A DNA stretch of 64,000 nt from Marinobacterium nitratireducens (GCF_014645375.1 NZ_BMLT01000007.1:186001-250000), one strand, 5' to 3'. Counted from the stretch's first letter, positions 1-9,615 are shown. Translations and numbers: made by a program. Notes: a model not told the origin generated them from the sequence alone.

Positions 1-54
1 ACGCGGCCCGGATGGAAGGTCCCTCCTAATAAGCAGAACCATGGGGTTTCGAAC

Positions 55-1740
55 ATGACCGATCGGTACGACTACATCATCATTGGCGCGGGCTCTGCAG
101 GCTGTGTACTGGCCAACCGGCTTACCGAAGACCCCTCCGTCTCGGTCCTGCTGCTGGAGTCCGGCGGCAGCGACAGGAGCGTTATCATCCAGATGCCGAC
201 CGCCTTTTCGATGCCGATGAACACCACCAAGTACAACTGGCGCTACGAAACGGTGCCGGAGCCGCACCTGGACGGGCGTCGCGTGCACTGTCCGCGCGGC
301 AAGGTGCTGGGCGGGTCCTCGTCGATCAACGGCCTGGTCTACATCCGTGGCCACGCCTGCGATTTCGACGAATGGGAGGAGTTGGGCGCCCGGGGCTGGG
401 GCTATCAGAACTGCCTGCCCTACTTCCGCAAGGCCGAAACCTTCGCCCACGGCGGCGACGACTACCGCGGGGATAACGGCCCGCTGCACACCAACAACGG
501 CAACAATATGGCCAACCCCCTGTACCGCGCCTTCGTCGATGCCGGCGAAGAGGCCGGCTACATCCGCACCGACGACTGCAATGGCCAGATGCAGGAGGGC
601 TTCGGCCCGATGCACATGACGGTGAAGAACGGCGTGCGCTGGTCGACCGCCAACGCCTACCTGCGCCCGGCGATGAAACGCCCGAACCTGACCGTCATCA
701 CCCACGCGACGACGCGCCGGATCCTGCTGGACGGCAAGCGCGCCACCGGCGTCGAGTACGCCCGCGGCGGCCAGACTCTCAAGGTCCTGTGCAATCGTGA
801 GGTACTGCTGTCGGGCGGCCCGATCGGCTCGCCGCATCTGCTGCAGCTGTCGGGCATCGGACCCACCCGGGTACTGCGCGATGCCGGTATTGTCCAGCGG
901 CACGAACTGCCCGGCGTTGGCGAGAACCTGCAGGATCACGCCGAGATCTACATCCAGTTCAGGTGCAAGCAACCGATCACGCTGAACAACAAAATGGACC
1001 TGCTCAGCAAGGCGCTGATCGGCGCGCGCTGGATGCTGTTCAAGAACGGACTTGGCGCCACCAATCATTTCGAGTCCTGCGGTTTCATCCGCTCCGAAGC
1101 CGGGCTCAAGTGGCCGGATGTGCAGTTCCACTTCCTGCCCGCCGCAATGCGCTACGACGGTCACGCCCCGATCAAGGGGCACGGCTTCATGGTGCTGACC
1201 GGGCCGAACAAGCCGAAGAGTCGCGGCCACGTGCGAGTCGTTTCGCCCGACCCTGAAACCCATCCGGCAATCCAGTTCAACTACCTGGAACGGGAAGAGG
1301 ATCGTGAAGGGTTTCGCAGATGCGTGCGCCTGACGCGGGAAATCATCGGCCAGCCGGCAATGGACCCCTACGTCGATGGCGAAATCGCGCCGGGGCCGGA
1401 CGTGCGTACCGACGACGAGATTGACGCTTTCGTGCGCGATAACCTCGAAAGTACCTACCACCCCTGCGGCACCTGCCGCATGGGCGAGGACGAGATGGCG
1501 GTGGTGGATTCGGAACTGCGCGTGCGCGGCATCGCCGGCCTGCGCGTGATCGATTCCTCGGTGTTCCCCAGCGAAACCAACGGCAATCTCAATGCCCCGA
1601 CCATCATGCTGGCCGAACGTGCCGCGGACCTGGTCCGTGGCCGCCGGCCGTTGCCCCCCGCCAACGTCGAGGTCGGCCTGGTGGACGGCTGGGAAACGCA
1701 ACAGCGCCCCCGTGTACCGGCACGCAAGGTGGACGTCTGA
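55..1740 (+). CDS. GMC-family FAD oxidoreductase, choline-dehydrogenase-like
   Basis: A 561-aa flavoprotein that oxidises an alcohol. The N-terminus carries the FAD dinucleotide-binding motif [16 protein letters not shown], followed by the GMC signature [14 protein letters not shown]-like stretch near residue 85-95. The C-terminal catalytic region has [10 protein letters not shown] (about residue 470) and the NGNLN segment (about 515) that closes the GMC active site. Length and overall pattern are those of BetA-type choline dehydrogenases, but family members oxidise many alcohols, so the substrate is not settled. No betB or betI neighbour is visible here. It is followed by a strong terminator and may be the last gene of a unit entering from the left edge. 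Confidence 0.88.
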   Translation: MTDRYDYIIIGAGSAGCVLANRLTEDPSVSVLLLESGGSDRSVIIQMPTAFSMPMNTTKYNWRYETVPEPHLDGRRVHCPRGKVLGGSSSINGLVYIRGHACDFDEWEELGARGWGYQNCLPYFRKAETFAHGGDDYRGDNGPLHTNNGNNMANPLYRAFVDAGEEAGYIRTDDCNGQMQEGFGPMHMTVKNGVRWSTANAYLRPAMKRPNLTVITHATTRRILLDGKRATGVEYARGGQTLKVLCNREVLLSGGPIGSPHLLQLSGIGPTRVLRDAGIVQRHELPGVGENLQDHAEIYIQFRCKQPITLNNKMDLLSKALIGARWMLFKNGLGATNHFESCGFIRSEAGLKWPDVQFHFLPAAMRYDGHAPIKGHGFMVLTGPNKPKSRGHVRVVSPDPETHPAIQFNYLEREEDREGFRRCVRLTREIIGQPAMDPYVDGEIAPGPDVRTDDEIDAFVRDNLESTYHPCGTCRMGEDEMAVVDSELRVRGIAGLRVIDSSVFPSETNGNLNAPTIMLAERAADLVRGRRPLPPANVEVGLVDGWETQQRPRVPARKVDV

Positions 1741-1815
1741 CGGGGCCGGCTCTTCTGCATGGGTAGCGGTTAGACGGGTTCTGCTGCCGGACGATAGTAA
1801 GGACCTGAGGAGTGA

Positions 1816-1855
1816 AAAAGGGCCGATAAGCCAGCTTATCGGCCCTTTTTCATTG
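1816..1855 (+). terminator. Rho-independent terminator after the GMC oxidoreductase
   Basis: Near-perfect 16-bp stem (AAAAGGGCCGATAAGC paired with GCTTATCGGCCCTTTT) at 1816-1849, followed by a T-run. It isolates the oxidoreductase from the downstream LysR gene. Confidence 0.9.
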
Positions 1856-1945
1856 CAGGAATCCGAAGAATCCCGGTACGAAGTCGGGAACCTGCGGGTT
1901 AGAGAAAGGACCGGTTACCGTGACGTACTGCATACCCCTGAGCGA

Positions 1946-1990
1946 TAATGCGGTAATGCGGTAATGCGGTAATGCGGTAATGCGGTAATG
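1946..1990. repeat. Octamer tandem repeat (TAATGCGG)5 plus partial copy
   Basis: Five exact head-to-tail copies of TAATGCGG and a partial sixth (TAATG) lie 28 bp upstream of the LysR start codon. Because the unit is not a multiple of 3 and sits in the promoter/leader, copy-number slippage would change promoter spacing rather than a reading frame. Confidence 0.95.
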
Positions 1991-2018
1991 ATGATTAGTT
2001 TGATATGAGAGAAAGTAT

Positions 2019-2942
2019 ATGACCGCCCGACACCACAGCCTGCCGAATATCGCCGACTTCGACCTGCGCCTGTTGCGGGTCTTCCACGCCGTCGTGCATA
2101 ACAAGGGCTTCGCCGCGGCGCAGGACGAGTTGGGCGTTTCCCAGTCCACCATCAGCATCCAGATCGGCCAGCTCGAGGACCGGTTGGGTATGCGGCTTTG
2201 CGAACGCGGACGCAAGGGCTTTCACCTGACCGACGAAGGGCAAATCGTGTTCGAGGCTTCGCAGAGCCTGTTCCGGGCGGTGGAAAACTTTCGTGGCACC
2301 ATTGGCAGTACCCGGGGGCAACTGATCGGGGAGGTCCACTTCGGTATCGTCGATGCCATCGCCAGCAACCAGTCGATCAACCTGCATCGCGGCATTGGCG
2401 AATTCGCGCGACTGGCACCGGAAGTGAAGCTGCACATCGACGTCTCGTCACCCCAGGAGCTGCTGCAGGGGCTGATGGAGGAGCACTACCACGTCATACT
2501 GTCACCGATGTCCCGGCTGCACAGCTCGGTCCATTTCATCCCGACCTTTCGCGAGCAGCAGGTGCTTTTCTGCGGCGCAGACCACCCCTTCTTCAGCATG
2601 AAGGGGGAGGAAATCGACGCCAGCCTGATCGCGCAGTCCGCCTATGCCGGACGCACCTACATGCGCGACTGGCAACCGCCGCAGGACCTTGAGCTGAACC
2701 ACCGCGCCACCGCGTCCCATATGGAAAGCATCGCACTGATGATCCTGTCCGGCAGCTACCTGGGATATCTGCCGTCACACTTCGCTGAGAACTGGGTGCA
2801 ATCAGGTCTGATGCGCCCGCTTCTCCAGGAACGGCTTGCGTACGACGAACAGTTCTACCTCGCCCACCGCAAGAGCGAGCGCAACCGCGCCGCCCAGGCG
2901 TTCGCGCAGTGCCTGCAGCAGCAGATGGAGCCGGAGGCCTGA
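2019..2942 (+). CDS. LysR-family transcriptional regulator
   Basis: A 307-aa LysR-type regulator. The N-terminal winged HTH (about residues 12-75) includes LRVFHAVVHNKGFAAAQDEL and VSQSTISIQIGQLEDRLG, the usual LysR recognition region; the remainder is the periplasmic-binding-protein-like effector domain. It stands alone between two terminators, with the GMC oxidoreductase upstream on the same strand and an NCS1 permease converging from the right. The target and effector cannot be read from the sequence. An octamer repeat lies in its promoter region. Confidence 0.9.
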   Translation: MTARHHSLPNIADFDLRLLRVFHAVVHNKGFAAAQDELGVSQSTISIQIGQLEDRLGMRLCERGRKGFHLTDEGQIVFEASQSLFRAVENFRGTIGSTRGQLIGEVHFGIVDAIASNQSINLHRGIGEFARLAPEVKLHIDVSSPQELLQGLMEEHYHVILSPMSRLHSSVHFIPTFREQQVLFCGADHPFFSMKGEEIDASLIAQSAYAGRTYMRDWQPPQDLELNHRATASHMESIALMILSGSYLGYLPSHFAENWVQSGLMRPLLQERLAYDEQFYLAHRKSERNRAAQAFAQCLQQQMEPEA

Positions 2943-3048
2943 CGGGGTATGCTGACGCATTTCCTCCAGGGAGTGCCGCGCCGGCGTAAATGACCGCGGC
3001 GTCAGACCGGTTCGTGGCGGCTGCACGATGCGGTTTGTCCAGCCGAAA

Positions 3049-3081
3049 AAAACGGCCGCCTTTGTTGAAGGCGGCCGTTTT
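3049..3081. terminator. Bidirectional terminator between lysR and the NCS1 permease
   Basis: Perfect 14-bp stem AAAACGGCCGCCTT / AAGGCGGCCGTTTT with a 5-nt loop. It has an A-run on one side and a T-run on the other, placed between convergent genes. Confidence 0.9.
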
Positions 3082-3100
3082 GGCGGGTTAAGAACGTTAT

Positions 3101-4591
3101 TCAGTCTTTCGCGGCAACGGGCCCGAGTTCAGGTGCCATCCCGCCTTCGTAAGCGCAGCCCTTCGTGCTCCGAGGATAATCTCCCCAGCCGAATCGTGTC
3201 GCGAACAGTCGGGTACCGGCGATATGGACAATTCCAGCCAGAACGCAGGACGGCAACGATGCGGACAGGTAGGCAAACGGGGTGCTGTTCTCCAGCGTCT
3301 GCGGATTGAAGATGAGCACATAGGTGGCGAAGCCAACCACCAGCGCCACCAGCGCGACCGGGTTGAAGCCCGCCCAGTAACGGAAAGGCGAAAGCCGCTC
3401 ATCGGTGAAGACCGCACGCAGGCTGACCCGCTGACGCCGCAGCAGGAAGTAATCCGCGATGCCGATCCCCGCCAGAGCGCTGTTCAGGGCCGAGGTCCAG
3501 ACCAGGAAGATAAAGAAGCCGTCGTAAATGCCTGGCACCGTGAACACGATCACCACCGGTGCGATACAGAACAGCACCACCAGGAGCTCCCAGCTGATAT
3601 GCCGAAGACGCTCCCCGACTACCTGCCGCAATCCGACGATGGAGGTATAGAGAATATTGGCCATGCTGGTAACGTTTGCGAAGGCGATAAAGCCGAGTGC
3701 GATGATCCCGAAGGTGAAGCCGCCAATCTGCATCATCCACACGGTAGGGTCACTGTCGCCGAACCTGGCGGCGGCCAGCAGGCCAACGATTTCGCCCAAG
3801 ACCGCCGCGCCGAAGACACCGACGATATTGGGCCAGAAGGCCGTGCGCTCGTTCTTGCTCAGCCGCGCCAGGTTGCCGATATAGGGCCACCAGGAGAAGC
3901 CGGCGGCCATGTTCACCTCGACCGCGATCATGAAATTCAGGTGCTTGTCCTCGAAGGGTTCATCGATGGCCGGCAGCGCCATCAGCTCCGACCAGGAACT
4001 GTTGCTGAAGATCAGATACAGCATGACGCCCATGATCAGTACCAGCGTCGGCGCGATGATGGTGTTGAATACCTTGATCGACGTCGGTCCCCTGGCGACG
4101 ATAAAGGCAGTCAGCACGATGGCGAAAAAGGCCGCCAGGTAGACCAGCATGCCCTGGGGCTCCGCCGCCCGCTCGGTGACGAGCCCCGTCAGGCTGTCGA
4201 TCGAGCGTCCGAACATCAACCCCAGCACCGCGAGCCATCCCATCGTCAGGAACACCACCGCCAGCAGGTAAACCAGTCGACTGCCGTTGACGCCGAACTG
4301 GCTGCGCAGGAAGGTGAACTGCTCGGTGCCGTATTTGCCGGCGGCGATGCAGCTGGACAGTGCCATGATCAGCACACCGAGAATATTGCCGATCACGATG
4401 GCGGCGATTCCGGCCTTTACTCCGACGAACAACGCGGTGGCACCGCCGATCAGGAAGGCCCAGGTCGCGATTGCCAGAGCCGAGTTGGCGTAGGTGAACT
4501 CCCAGAAACCCCACATGCGCTCGGCGGGCAGAAGCGGCGCATCGCCACGCTCCGCAGCCAGTCTCAGGTCAGCTTTGTCGATCGATGCCAT
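3101..4591 (-). CDS. NCS1-type (purine/cytosine-like) permease
   Basis: A 496-aa multi-pass inner-membrane transporter of the NCS1 family (cytosine, purine, allantoin, thiamine and related substrates), probably cation symport with about 12 helices. The N-terminal segment with MWGFWEFTYANSALAIATWAF and a Gly-rich first helix pair fits the family. I take the ATG at 4591, which has GGGGG about 9 nt upstream. A TTG six bases earlier would overlap the upstream 70-aa gene. The stop of that gene is 2 bp from this ATG, so the two are translationally coupled. The substrate is unknown; the isomerase and GntR genes upstream suggest a catabolic role. Confidence 0.85.
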   Translation of the reverse strand: MASIDKADLRLAAERGDAPLLPAERMWGFWEFTYANSALAIATWAFLIGGATALFVGVKAGIAAIVIGNILGVLIMALSSCIAAGKYGTEQFTFLRSQFGVNGSRLVYLLAVVFLTMGWLAVLGLMFGRSIDSLTGLVTERAAEPQGMLVYLAAFFAIVLTAFIVARGPTSIKVFNTIIAPTLVLIMGVMLYLIFSNSSWSELMALPAIDEPFEDKHLNFMIAVEVNMAAGFSWWPYIGNLARLSKNERTAFWPNIVGVFGAAVLGEIVGLLAAARFGDSDPTVWMMQIGGFTFGIIALGFIAFANVTSMANILYTSIVGLRQVVGERLRHISWELLVVLFCIAPVVIVFTVPGIYDGFFIFLVWTSALNSALAGIGIADYFLLRRQRVSLRAVFTDERLSPFRYWAGFNPVALVALVVGFATYVLIFNPQTLENSTPFAYLSASLPSCVLAGIVHIAGTRLFATRFGWGDYPRSTKGCAYEGGMAPELGPVAAKD

Positions 4592-4593
4592 GC

Positions 4594-4806
4594 TCAATAC
4601 CCCCAGAGATAAAAAGTAACCACCAGACCGAGGGTCAGCAGGACCATGGCACTGTAGTCGCCGACGCCGAGAGCGCCTTCGAGCGGACCTCGCGCTTCAA
4701 GCGTCTCGTAGTGGCGTAGGCGTCGCTCGAGGTCCCGGGCCGCGTCGTCGCCCGGGTCCTGTCTGGACGCGTCGTAAACCAGACTGTCGCTGTTGTTCTT
4801 TTCCAT
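4594..4806 (-). CDS. Small single-pass membrane protein coupled to the NCS1 permease
   Basis: A 70-aa protein with a charged N-terminal half (many Asp/Arg/Glu, helical) and one C-terminal hydrophobic helix (about residues 50-70, SAMVLLTLGLVVTFYLWGY). It ends 2 bp before the permease ATG, so co-translation and a stable stoichiometry with the permease are likely. I do not recognise a named family. It could be an accessory or assembly subunit; that is inference from the coupling only. Confidence 0.7.
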   Translation of the reverse strand: MEKNNSDSLVYDASRQDPGDDAARDLERRLRHYETLEARGPLEGALGVGDYSAMVLLTLGLVVTFYLWGY

Positions 4807-5069
4807 TGAAGACTCCGGCTTTTATTGTTTTCGGTCCGGACGCAATACGCTTTGGGTAATCAAAAGAGCGTCTGCGCCCTCCTTTCAGCAGTATGGAAAA
4901 GGGGTTTTCATTGAACAATATCACCGTATCAATACATACTTTGATAAAAACCAAGGCTTAAAACGTCCGGTCGCGAGTACCCCAGAGGGTACGCCTTCGA
5001 AGCTGCGTAGCGCCGGATCCGCCGCAGACCGCTCCCGTGGGTCGGCGGTGATCCAGAGAATATATCGCC
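4807..5069 (-). promoter_or_regulatory. Leader region upstream of the small protein/permease pair
   Basis: 263 bp without a gene between the isomerase stop and the small-protein start. It contains the inverted repeat TATCAA-N8-TTGATA (4927-4946), a plausible regulator half-site pair, and a short hairpin GTACCC-CAGA-GGGTAC (4977-4992). The permease pair could therefore have its own promoter. No -35/-10 pair is convincing. Confidence 0.3.
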
Positions 5070-6098
5070 TCATGGGGATTCTGTACGAGGTTCAGCCAGG
5101 AAGCCTTCGGCGTAACGACGCAGCCGCGCCATAAGCCCCTGCACATGGTGCAGCTGACCCCGGGCGTCCTGGCGCTCCTGCGCCAGTCGATGCTCGAGCT
5201 CGCCCGGTTCCGGCATCTCGGTTTCGCTGACGTCACGCCAGGGGATGAAGGGATCAGCCGGCTCGTCCGCAAAACGCAACGGCGGCGCGTAGTAATCGAC
5301 CTCCTCCTCCAGACCGTAGGCCACCACCTGGGGTTGTTCGTCGCCGAGCAGCAGGAGCTCCATCAGCAACAGTGCCATCGGAAGTTCCCCCTGGCCGCTG
5401 CGGCAGGCCCTGTGTCCCCAGCCGTTGCGCTCCGTAACGAGTTGCGCATCCTTGATATGCACATCGCTTATCCAGGGCCCCATCGCCGCCAGCGCGTCGA
5501 GCGGTCGCTCCCGGGCGTTGAGCATATTGGCGAAATCAAACAGCAGCCCGAGCCTCGGATTGCCGACTGCCTCGACGATGCGCACCAGCTCCTCGCCCCT
5601 GAGATCTTCGTGCTGTTCCAGCGTAAAACGGAACTGCCCGTGCGGGTCCAGCTCCTTCAGCCGACGCAGATCGTGAATCGTCCAGTCGATGATTTCCGAA
5701 ACCCGCCCTGCGTACCGCGGATAACAGCGGATCGAGGTCGCCGCCAGCGCACGGCCGACTCTGACGGCCGTCTCAAGTTCGGCCCGATCGGTGGCGCTCA
5801 CCTCGAGGTGGATCTCGAGGCCATACTGCTGCGCCAGCGAATGCAACACCTGCAAGCGGGCGTCATCGCAGTGCCGGAGACTCTGCGCCTCGCCATCATC
5901 GAGATGGATCTTGATGCCCCTGAGCCGGTGATCCCTGGCAAAACCAAGCAGGTCTTCGATCGCGATCCGATTGCTGCGGAAATTGAGGTGAAAGGCATAG
6001 GCATGGGCATAGAGCGGGATCCGCTGGCTACGCTCGATCAGCCGTCGCGCCTGCGCGGGCGACAACTCGGGCCAGGTTTGATTCAGGATGGACTTCAT
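5070..6098 (-). CDS. Sugar phosphate isomerase/epimerase-like TIM-barrel protein
   Basis: A 342-aa protein of the xylose-isomerase-like TIM-barrel superfamily (PF01261-type). Candidate metal ligands appear in strand-end motifs: the Glu/His of LEQHEDLRGEE, the Asp of LLFDFANMLNAR and the His of ISDVHIKDA. The start is the ATG at 6098, preceded by GGAG 8 nt upstream. The upstream gntR stop overlaps it (ATGA), so regulator and enzyme are translationally coupled. Relatives isomerise or epimerise sugars, inososes or hydroxy-acids; the exact reaction is unknown. It is presumably induced with the ABC importer through the shared operator region. Confidence 0.8.
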   Translation of the reverse strand: MKSILNQTWPELSPAQARRLIERSQRIPLYAHAYAFHLNFRSNRIAIEDLLGFARDHRLRGIKIHLDDGEAQSLRHCDDARLQVLHSLAQQYGLEIHLEVSATDRAELETAVRVGRALAATSIRCYPRYAGRVSEIIDWTIHDLRRLKELDPHGQFRFTLEQHEDLRGEELVRIVEAVGNPRLGLLFDFANMLNARERPLDALAAMGPWISDVHIKDAQLVTERNGWGHRACRSGQGELPMALLLMELLLLGDEQPQVVAYGLEEEVDYYAPPLRFADEPADPFIPWRDVSETEMPEPGELEHRLAQERQDARGQLHHVQGLMARLRRYAEGFLAEPRTESP

Positions 6099-6805
6099 TT
6101 GATATTCTCCAGGGAAAGCTGCAGTTCCAGCCCCTCGAAGCGCCAGAATTCGCGGTCGATCTGTAACGTTCGCCCCTCGGCGTCGGTCCGGGTGCGCTTG
6201 ATATAGAGACCGGGAGCACCGTTGGTGCACCCCAGAAGCTGTTGCGCTACGCCCTCGAGACGGACGGGGCGCACCATCAGGTTCGCCAGTCGCGGCTGGA
6301 TGCCGAACTCCTGCTCCCAGACCTCGGTAAAGGAGCGACCATCGAGCCTGGCCAGATAGTCCGGCGCCAGCAGCCCGTTGATGAGGACATCATGTACGAA
6401 GATGCGGTGGCCGTTGAGCGCCCCCCAGCCAAACACCCTCAGCAGCGGACTGCCCGGCGCGATGCCGAAGTCCGACGCCTGATTGGTATCGGCGATGATG
6501 ATCTCCTGCTCCAGATCCTGCCAGCTGGCCTCACCCTGGACCCGGGCGGCGCGCTCGAACCCGACGTGACTGAGCGGGTCGTAAACGTAGCGCGGCTGAG
6601 CGACGAACCAGCCGCGCCGGTCAAGACGGAAAACAGCCCCCTCGTTTTCCAGCGCCAGCAACGCCTGACGCAACGACATCCGTTTGACCCCGAGGCTCTC
6701 GCACAGCTCCCGCTCCGGCGGCAGTTTCTCACCGGCCTGCCAGCGCCGCTGACGTAACGCACTCTGCAACGCCAGTCGGGCGCTGCCGGCCGACGTCATT
6801 GTCAT
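6095..6805 (-). CDS. GntR/HutC-type regulator with UTRA ligand domain
   Basis: A 236-aa repressor-type regulator. The N-terminal winged HTH has the GntR signature PPERELCESLGVKRMSLRQA. The C-terminal UTRA-like domain contains LRVFGWGALNGHRIFVHDV and ends with GLYIKRTRTDAEGRTLQIDREFW. The ATG at 6805 has GGAG five bases upstream and is preferred over the ATG at 6817. It is divergent from the ABC importer, with four GGTTTAAACC palindromes between; these fit the GT-N-TA-N-AC pattern of HutC-subfamily operators. A close paralogue lies at 15520-16257 with an almost identical recognition helix. Confidence 0.9.
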   Translation of the reverse strand: MTMTSAGSARLALQSALRQRRWQAGEKLPPERELCESLGVKRMSLRQALLALENEGAVFRLDRRGWFVAQPRYVYDPLSHVGFERAARVQGEASWQDLEQEIIIADTNQASDFGIAPGSPLLRVFGWGALNGHRIFVHDVLINGLLAPDYLARLDGRSFTEVWEQEFGIQPRLANLMVRPVRLEGVAQQLLGCTNGAPGLYIKRTRTDAEGRTLQIDREFWRFEGLELQLSLENIK

Positions 6806-6856
6806 CTCTGCTCCCATACCCAGATTTCCCTGCCGTTAACACTAATGCAACACTTT

Positions 6857-6938
6857 TGGTTTAAACCATAATAGCAACCAATATGGTTTAAACCAAACAT
6901 ATTGGTTTAAACCAAAACAGGTGCTATGGTTTAGACCA
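6857..6938. promoter_or_regulatory. Array of four palindromic GntR operators
   Basis: TGGTTTAAACCA occurs three times as a perfect palindrome (6857-6868, 6884-6895, 6903-6914) and once with one change (TGGTTTAGACCA, 6927-6938). Centre-to-centre spacings are 27, 19 and 24 bp. The array lies between divergent gntR and the substrate-binding-protein gene. The core GGTTTAAACC matches the known HutC/NagR-type GntR consensus, so GntR auto-control and control of the importer are likely. Confidence 0.9.
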
Positions 6939-7012
6939 ATCCGGTTACCGGCGCTCATCAGACGGTATCGGATTCACGACCTGCAGCCCCATAACAACCG
7001 GAGAAATGACAG

Positions 7013-8560
7013 ATGAATTCAGTCTCTCGCAGGCTTCCCCCCCTCCTCGCCAGCATGCTGCTCGGCACTTTTGCCGGATCCGCACTGGCTGACGCGCGTC
7101 CCGACCTGACCGTCGCGGTCGCGAAGAACCCCGTGCGCCTTGATCCGATGGCGGAGAACAGCAACGTCAACGCGCGCGTCATGAAGAATGTTCTCGAGAC
7201 ATTGATCTACACCGACAGCCAGAACGACGGCGCGCTCAAGCCGGGACTCGCCGAAAGCTGGCAACGGCTCGACGGACGCACCCTGGCGCTTAAACTCCGC
7301 GCGGGTGTGCAGTGCCATAACGGCGAGCCCTTCGATGCCGAAGACGTCGCATACAGCCTGGGACCCAAGCGTTTTCTCGGAGAACAGGCGCCCGGATGGG
7401 GCATTGGAAGCCAGTACTTCGGAGAACTGGAGCAGGTCGAGGTGGTCGACAGTCACACCGTGCACATCCGCTTCAAGGAGGACGACCCACTGCTCGAGCT
7501 GCGTTTCGCCAACTGGATGAGCGAAATGGTCTGCAAGGACGCCTTCGAGGCGGCCGGGAGCTGGGAAAACTGGCTCAAGCACCCCGTCGGTACCGGCCCC
7601 TACCGCCTGGCCGAGGTCAAGTACGGTGACTACATCAAGCTCGAGGCCTTCGACGGCTATTGGGGCGGCACGCCGCCGGCGAAAAGCGTGACCTTCAAGG
7701 AAGTACCGGAAACCTCGGCGCGCATCGCCGGTTTGAAGACCGGTGAATACCAGATCGCCACCGAGTTGACGCCGGATCAGTTCAGCCTGCTGCAGGACGA
7801 TCCCGATACCGCCATCGCCGGCGGCCCGGTGCAGAGCATCCGGGTGGTGATCTACGATGAAAGTCACCCGCAGCTGAAAGATCCGAAAATTCGGCAGGCC
7901 CTGAGCTACGCCATCGACCGTCAACTGATCGCCGACGCTCTTTATGACGGTCGTGCCAGCGTACCGAACGGGCTGCAGATGAAGGCCTTCGGGGATCTTT
8001 ACATCGAGGATCACCGCAGCATCGGCTACGACCCGGACAAGGCCCGCCAGCTGCTGAAAGAGGCCGGCTACAAGGGCGAGGAAATCTCCTACCGATACCT
8101 GCAGGACTACTATACCGGCGAAGTCAGCACCGCCGAGATCCTCGCCGACATGTGGCGACAGGTCGGCATCAACGTCAAGCTCGAACTGAAGGAGAACTGG
8201 GCCCAGATCGAGGACGCTCCCGAAGGCCGGGGTATCTTCAACTGGTCCAACAACGCCGAGTACCCCGATCCACTCGGTCAGATCTACCGCCTCTATGGCC
8301 CCGACGGCTGGTTCCAGCGCAACCACACCTACCAGAGCGAAGCCTTCAATAACTGGGGTGAGCAACTCAAGAGCAGCGACAAGGCCAAGCGCGTCGAAGC
8401 CGCGCGTCAGATACTCGACATCTATGAGCGTCTGGACCCGCCGGGCACCTACCTGCATACCCTGCCGATGTTCTACGGCGTCCGGACCAGCCTGGAATGG
8501 ATTCCCAGTGACACCCCCTACATGGACCTGAGCAGCCGGATGCTGCGATTCAAGGGCTGA
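7013..8560 (+). CDS. ABC transporter periplasmic substrate-binding protein (family 5)
   Basis: A 515-aa Dpp/Opp/nickel-type solute-binding protein (SBP_bac_5). It has a Sec signal peptide (residues 1-27, basic N-region then LLASMLLGTFAGSALADA). The mature protein shows the family pattern of about 490 residues, including LKPGLAESWQRLDGRTLALKLRAGVQCHNGEPFDAEDV. It is the first gene of a five-gene importer operon, and its promoter region holds four GntR operators. Family ligands include peptides, oligosaccharides, glycerophospho- and opine-like compounds; the one used here is unknown. Confidence 0.92.
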   Translation: MNSVSRRLPPLLASMLLGTFAGSALADARPDLTVAVAKNPVRLDPMAENSNVNARVMKNVLETLIYTDSQNDGALKPGLAESWQRLDGRTLALKLRAGVQCHNGEPFDAEDVAYSLGPKRFLGEQAPGWGIGSQYFGELEQVEVVDSHTVHIRFKEDDPLLELRFANWMSEMVCKDAFEAAGSWENWLKHPVGTGPYRLAEVKYGDYIKLEAFDGYWGGTPPAKSVTFKEVPETSARIAGLKTGEYQIATELTPDQFSLLQDDPDTAIAGGPVQSIRVVIYDESHPQLKDPKIRQALSYAIDRQLIADALYDGRASVPNGLQMKAFGDLYIEDHRSIGYDPDKARQLLKEAGYKGEEISYRYLQDYYTGEVSTAEILADMWRQVGINVKLELKENWAQIEDAPEGRGIFNWSNNAEYPDPLGQIYRLYGPDGWFQRNHTYQSEAFNNWGEQLKSSDKAKRVEAARQILDIYERLDPPGTYLHTLPMFYGVRTSLEWIPSDTPYMDLSSRMLRFKG

Positions 8561-8622
8561 CAGGCCTCTCCCGTTAAACGGGCGGGTATCACCCGCCCCT
8601 CAACCACGAACAGGAGTTTCGG

Positions 8623-9615
8623 ATGCAAGCTCTTTTGGAAACCCGGGACCTGCACGTCGCTTTTGCCCTTGAGCAGTCCCGGGCCCCGGTTGTCAGAGGC
8701 GTCGACTTCAGTATTGGGCGCGGCGAGATCGTCGGCCTGGTGGGGGAAAGCGGCAGCGGCAAGAGCGTCACCTGCATGGCGGCGATGGGCCTGCTGGACG
8801 AACATGCACACCTCAGTGGCGAGGTTCGCTGGGATGGAAAACCATTGTCCGTGCAGGACGATGTCTGCATGAGCCGGCTACGCGGCCGGGAACTGGCGAT
8901 GATATTCCAGGACCCGATGAGTGCACTGAACCCGGTACAGACGATTGGCAAGCAGCTATTCGAGGCGATCCGCCTCCACAGTGCGGACCGGCCCGGGCGC
9001 CGCGAGCTGGCGGCACGCGCCATCGCCCTGCTTCGCGATGTCGGCGTGCCTGCACCGGAGCAGCGCCTGAAGGCTTATCCGCACCAGCTTTCGGGCGGAC
9101 TATGCCAGCGTGTGGTGATCGCCATGATGCTGGCCGGCAACCCTCGCCTGCTGATCGCCGACGAGCCGACGACGGCGCTGGATGTCACGGTACAGGCGCA
9201 GATCATCGAGTTGTTGCGCACCATTCGGGACAGTCGCGGCATGTCGATCATCCTGGTGACCCACGACCTCGGGGTGGTGGCACAGACCTGCGATCGGGTG
9301 CTGGTCATGTACTGCGGGCGTGTCGTCGAAAGCGGGCCCGTGGCAACTGTGTTCGACTCGCCACGTCACCCCTATACCCAGGGTCTGCTTGCCTCCCTGC
9401 CCCGGCTCGACAGCCAGGATAGGTCCCTTAAACCGATACCCGGTCTGGTGCCGCAGCCCCATCAAATCGGCGATGGCTGCGCCTTCGCACCGCGCTGCCC
9501 CAACGCCGCAGGCGGATGCTACAGCGATTCGCCGCCACCGCAGTATGGCGAACAGGATCAGTTGTTCAGTTGCTTCTATCCCATATCTGTCCAGTCGAGC
9601 CGAGCCACGCGATGA
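8623..9615 (+). CDS. ABC transporter ATP-binding protein, DppD/OppD-type
   Basis: A 330-aa nucleotide-binding subunit. It shows Walker A ([10 protein letters not shown], about residue 45), signature LSGGLCQRV (the canonical Q is shifted, giving LSGG-L-CQR), Walker [13 protein letters not shown] and the H-loop VTHDLG. The C-terminal oligopeptide-type extension has Cys residues near [18 protein letters not shown], which in this subfamily can bind an Fe-S cluster. Its stop overlaps the start of the second ATPase (ATGATGA), so the two are co-translated as the heterodimer that powers the importer. Confidence 0.92.
   Translation: MQALLETRDLHVAFALEQSRAPVVRGVDFSIGRGEIVGLVGESGSGKSVTCMAAMGLLDEHAHLSGEVRWDGKPLSVQDDVCMSRLRGRELAMIFQDPMSALNPVQTIGKQLFEAIRLHSADRPGRRELAARAIALLRDVGVPAPEQRLKAYPHQLSGGLCQRVVIAMMLAGNPRLLIADEPTTALDVTVQAQIIELLRTIRDSRGMSIILVTHDLGVVAQTCDRVLVMYCGRVVESGPVATVFDSPRHPYTQGLLASLPRLDSQDRSLKPIPGLVPQPHQIGDGCAFAPRCPNAAGGCYSDSPPPQYGEQDQLFSCFYPISVQSSRATR

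Noticed and set aside
55-1740. Assignment as genuine choline dehydrogenase betA
   Set aside because: Motifs fit, but betB, betI and choline transporter genes are absent from the visible neighbourhood and many GMC enzymes share this pattern.
3224-4612. Long 462-aa frame antisense to the NCS1 permease
   Set aside because: It is a GC-rich shadow frame with low-complexity His/Gln/Asp/Arg composition; the permease on the other strand has clear membrane helices.
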